Part shown: piece after piece, positions 63,180-64,000 of the stretch
Layout: each line of letters opens with the position of its first letter
Position numbering within the stretch: the first letter of the stretch is position 1
NCBI RefSeq assembly: GCF_009730915.1
Contig: NC_052477.1
Coordinates: 1,302,001-1,366,000, forward strand
Direction of reading: 5' to 3'
Length of the DNA: 64,000 nt
DNA from: Dioscorea cayenensis subsp. rotundata
Lineage: Eukaryota; Streptophyta; Magnoliopsida; Dioscoreales; Dioscoreaceae
Translations under genes and position numbers: made by a program
The notes under the pieces: generated by a model
What the model was told of the DNA's origin: nothing
The model's input: the letters and a program-made list of their open reading frames with translations, nothing else
Database searches by the model: none

Positions 63180-63881
63180 ATGGCTTCCGGCGACCCCAAA
63201 CCACCATCTACTGCTTCCAGCGATGATCGCCGGAAACGGGACTTTCTGGTCCACCTCGAAGCCTACCTCGCCCGTCGCGACGGCGTGGACAAGCTCCTCA
63301 AGATCTCTCGATATGCCGCGAAGATCGCCCTCGCCGCCGGAACCCTACCCCCGGAGCTAGCACCTCGCGTGAAATCATTCGAATCGAGCGTTGGCCTCAG
63401 CCGTAAGGCCTTTAGGCTTGGGAAGTTTGTCCAGGACGTCAACGCCCTCCGATCGTCCACTGGCGATCCATTCCTCGCTGCCATAGCCTACGGTGGGGAT
63501 GGTATCTACTATTTTATAGAACAGCTCGTCTGGCTCTCCAAAACCGGGCTGATTGACCTTCGTCATGCCTCGCTGTTACAAAAGATTGCAGTTTGGGCGG
63601 AGCTCATTGGGTACATCGGCAGCATCACTCTGAAGCTCAAGGAGATAACAAAGATCAATTCTTGTTTACAATCTAAAGAAAAGAGCGATGAAGAGGTCCA
63701 GAAGCTGAGGGGGAAACTGGTTTTGAAGCAGTTGTCGATTGTTCAGGATGTGGCGGACGGATTGATGGCGCTTGGGGATGTGAGGGATGGGAAAGGGTGG
63801 TTCTCGGATCCGCTGTTGATGGCTTCTGCTGGAATGCTTTCAGCTTTAATTAGCACACACAAGAACTGGATTTCCTGCTGA
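63180..63881 (+). CDS. PEX11: Peroxisomal membrane protein PEX11 (PEX11A-like)
   Basis: Intronless, 233 residues, ATG in good context (CTCCATGGC). The first half has [50 protein letters not shown] and [10 protein letters not shown], the strongly conserved PEX11 block with an amphipathic helix that remodels membranes. Then [20 protein letters not shown] and hydrophobic segments near residues 140-155 and 210-225. The C-terminus [10 protein letters not shown] matches the PEX11A branch and lacks the Lys-rich end of other plant PEX11 types. The family drives peroxisome elongation and proliferation. The triple repeat just upstream may belong to its promoter or leader. Confidence 0.95.
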   Translation: MASGDPKPPSTASSDDRRKRDFLVHLEAYLARRDGVDKLLKISRYAAKIALAAGTLPPELAPRVKSFESSVGLSRKAFRLGKFVQDVNALRSSTGDPFLAAIAYGGDGIYYFIEQLVWLSKTGLIDLRHASLLQKIAVWAELIGYIGSITLKLKEITKINSCLQSKEKSDEEVQKLRGKLVLKQLSIVQDVADGLMALGDVRDGKGWFSDPLLMASAGMLSALISTHKNWISC

Positions 63882-64000
63882 CAGGTGTTTGTTTCCTCCC
63901 TCTCTCAACTATTTTAGTTCACAGAATTAATAAAACTTCGATCTTTGGAATAATTGTATTGATGCCATAGTTCTCATGAAATGAAAAACACATTTTAGTC

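Overview
The window is nuclear DNA of a flowering plant. Coding exons are broken by GT-AG introns, spacers are very AT-rich, and the proteins belong to land-plant families (GATL, COBRA-like, type-B response regulator, Di19, CBP60). It also holds LTR elements, MITE-like foldback repeats and a SINE-like insertion. The species cannot be read from the sequence; GC-rich single-exon genes such as the GATL would fit a monocot, but this is weak evidence.

Layout. 1-13.9 kb is gene-poor: a decayed GC-rich coding fragment near 2.5-3.0 kb, then a 6.2 kb minus-strand LTR element (7215-13372) with two ~2.83 kb LTRs, only 500 bp of internal DNA and GAAAT target duplications. 14-16.3 kb: a small mitochondrial membrane protein gene with a long 5'UTR intron. 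19.3-20.5 kb: a GATL glycosyltransferase. 20.5-26.3 kb: repeats, a foldback element in TA-rich DNA and a SINE-like insertion. 26.4-28.4 kb: a COBRA-like GPI protein. 30.9-33.8 kb (minus): a six-exon type-B cytokinin response regulator. 33.9-38.8 kb: AT-rich spacer with tandem duplications and a hairpin element.

38.8-59.5 kb is a compact gene island: the organelle exonuclease DPD1 (its long 5'UTR intron carries a 1.68 kb solo LTR with TAGGC duplications), tRNA-Thr(AGT), a CCCH tandem zinc-finger protein, a Di19-type zinc-finger protein, a CBP60 calmodulin-binding regulator, a DUF1218 membrane protein, and a minus-strand PP2C phosphatase converging on it. After a repeat-rich spacer, an intact single-exon PEX11 gene lies at 63.2-63.9 kb behind a triple promoter repeat.

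The genes are unrelated neighbours, not a cluster with one function. All exon joins were worked out by hand from splice consensus and reading phase, and each intact model closes exactly in frame. Two findings deserve most attention. The Di19 gene has no recognisable exon for its second zinc finger, yet its remaining exons join in frame. The CBP60 gene carries two one-base frameshifts, both extra T in T-runs. I found no convincing novel multi-gene system.
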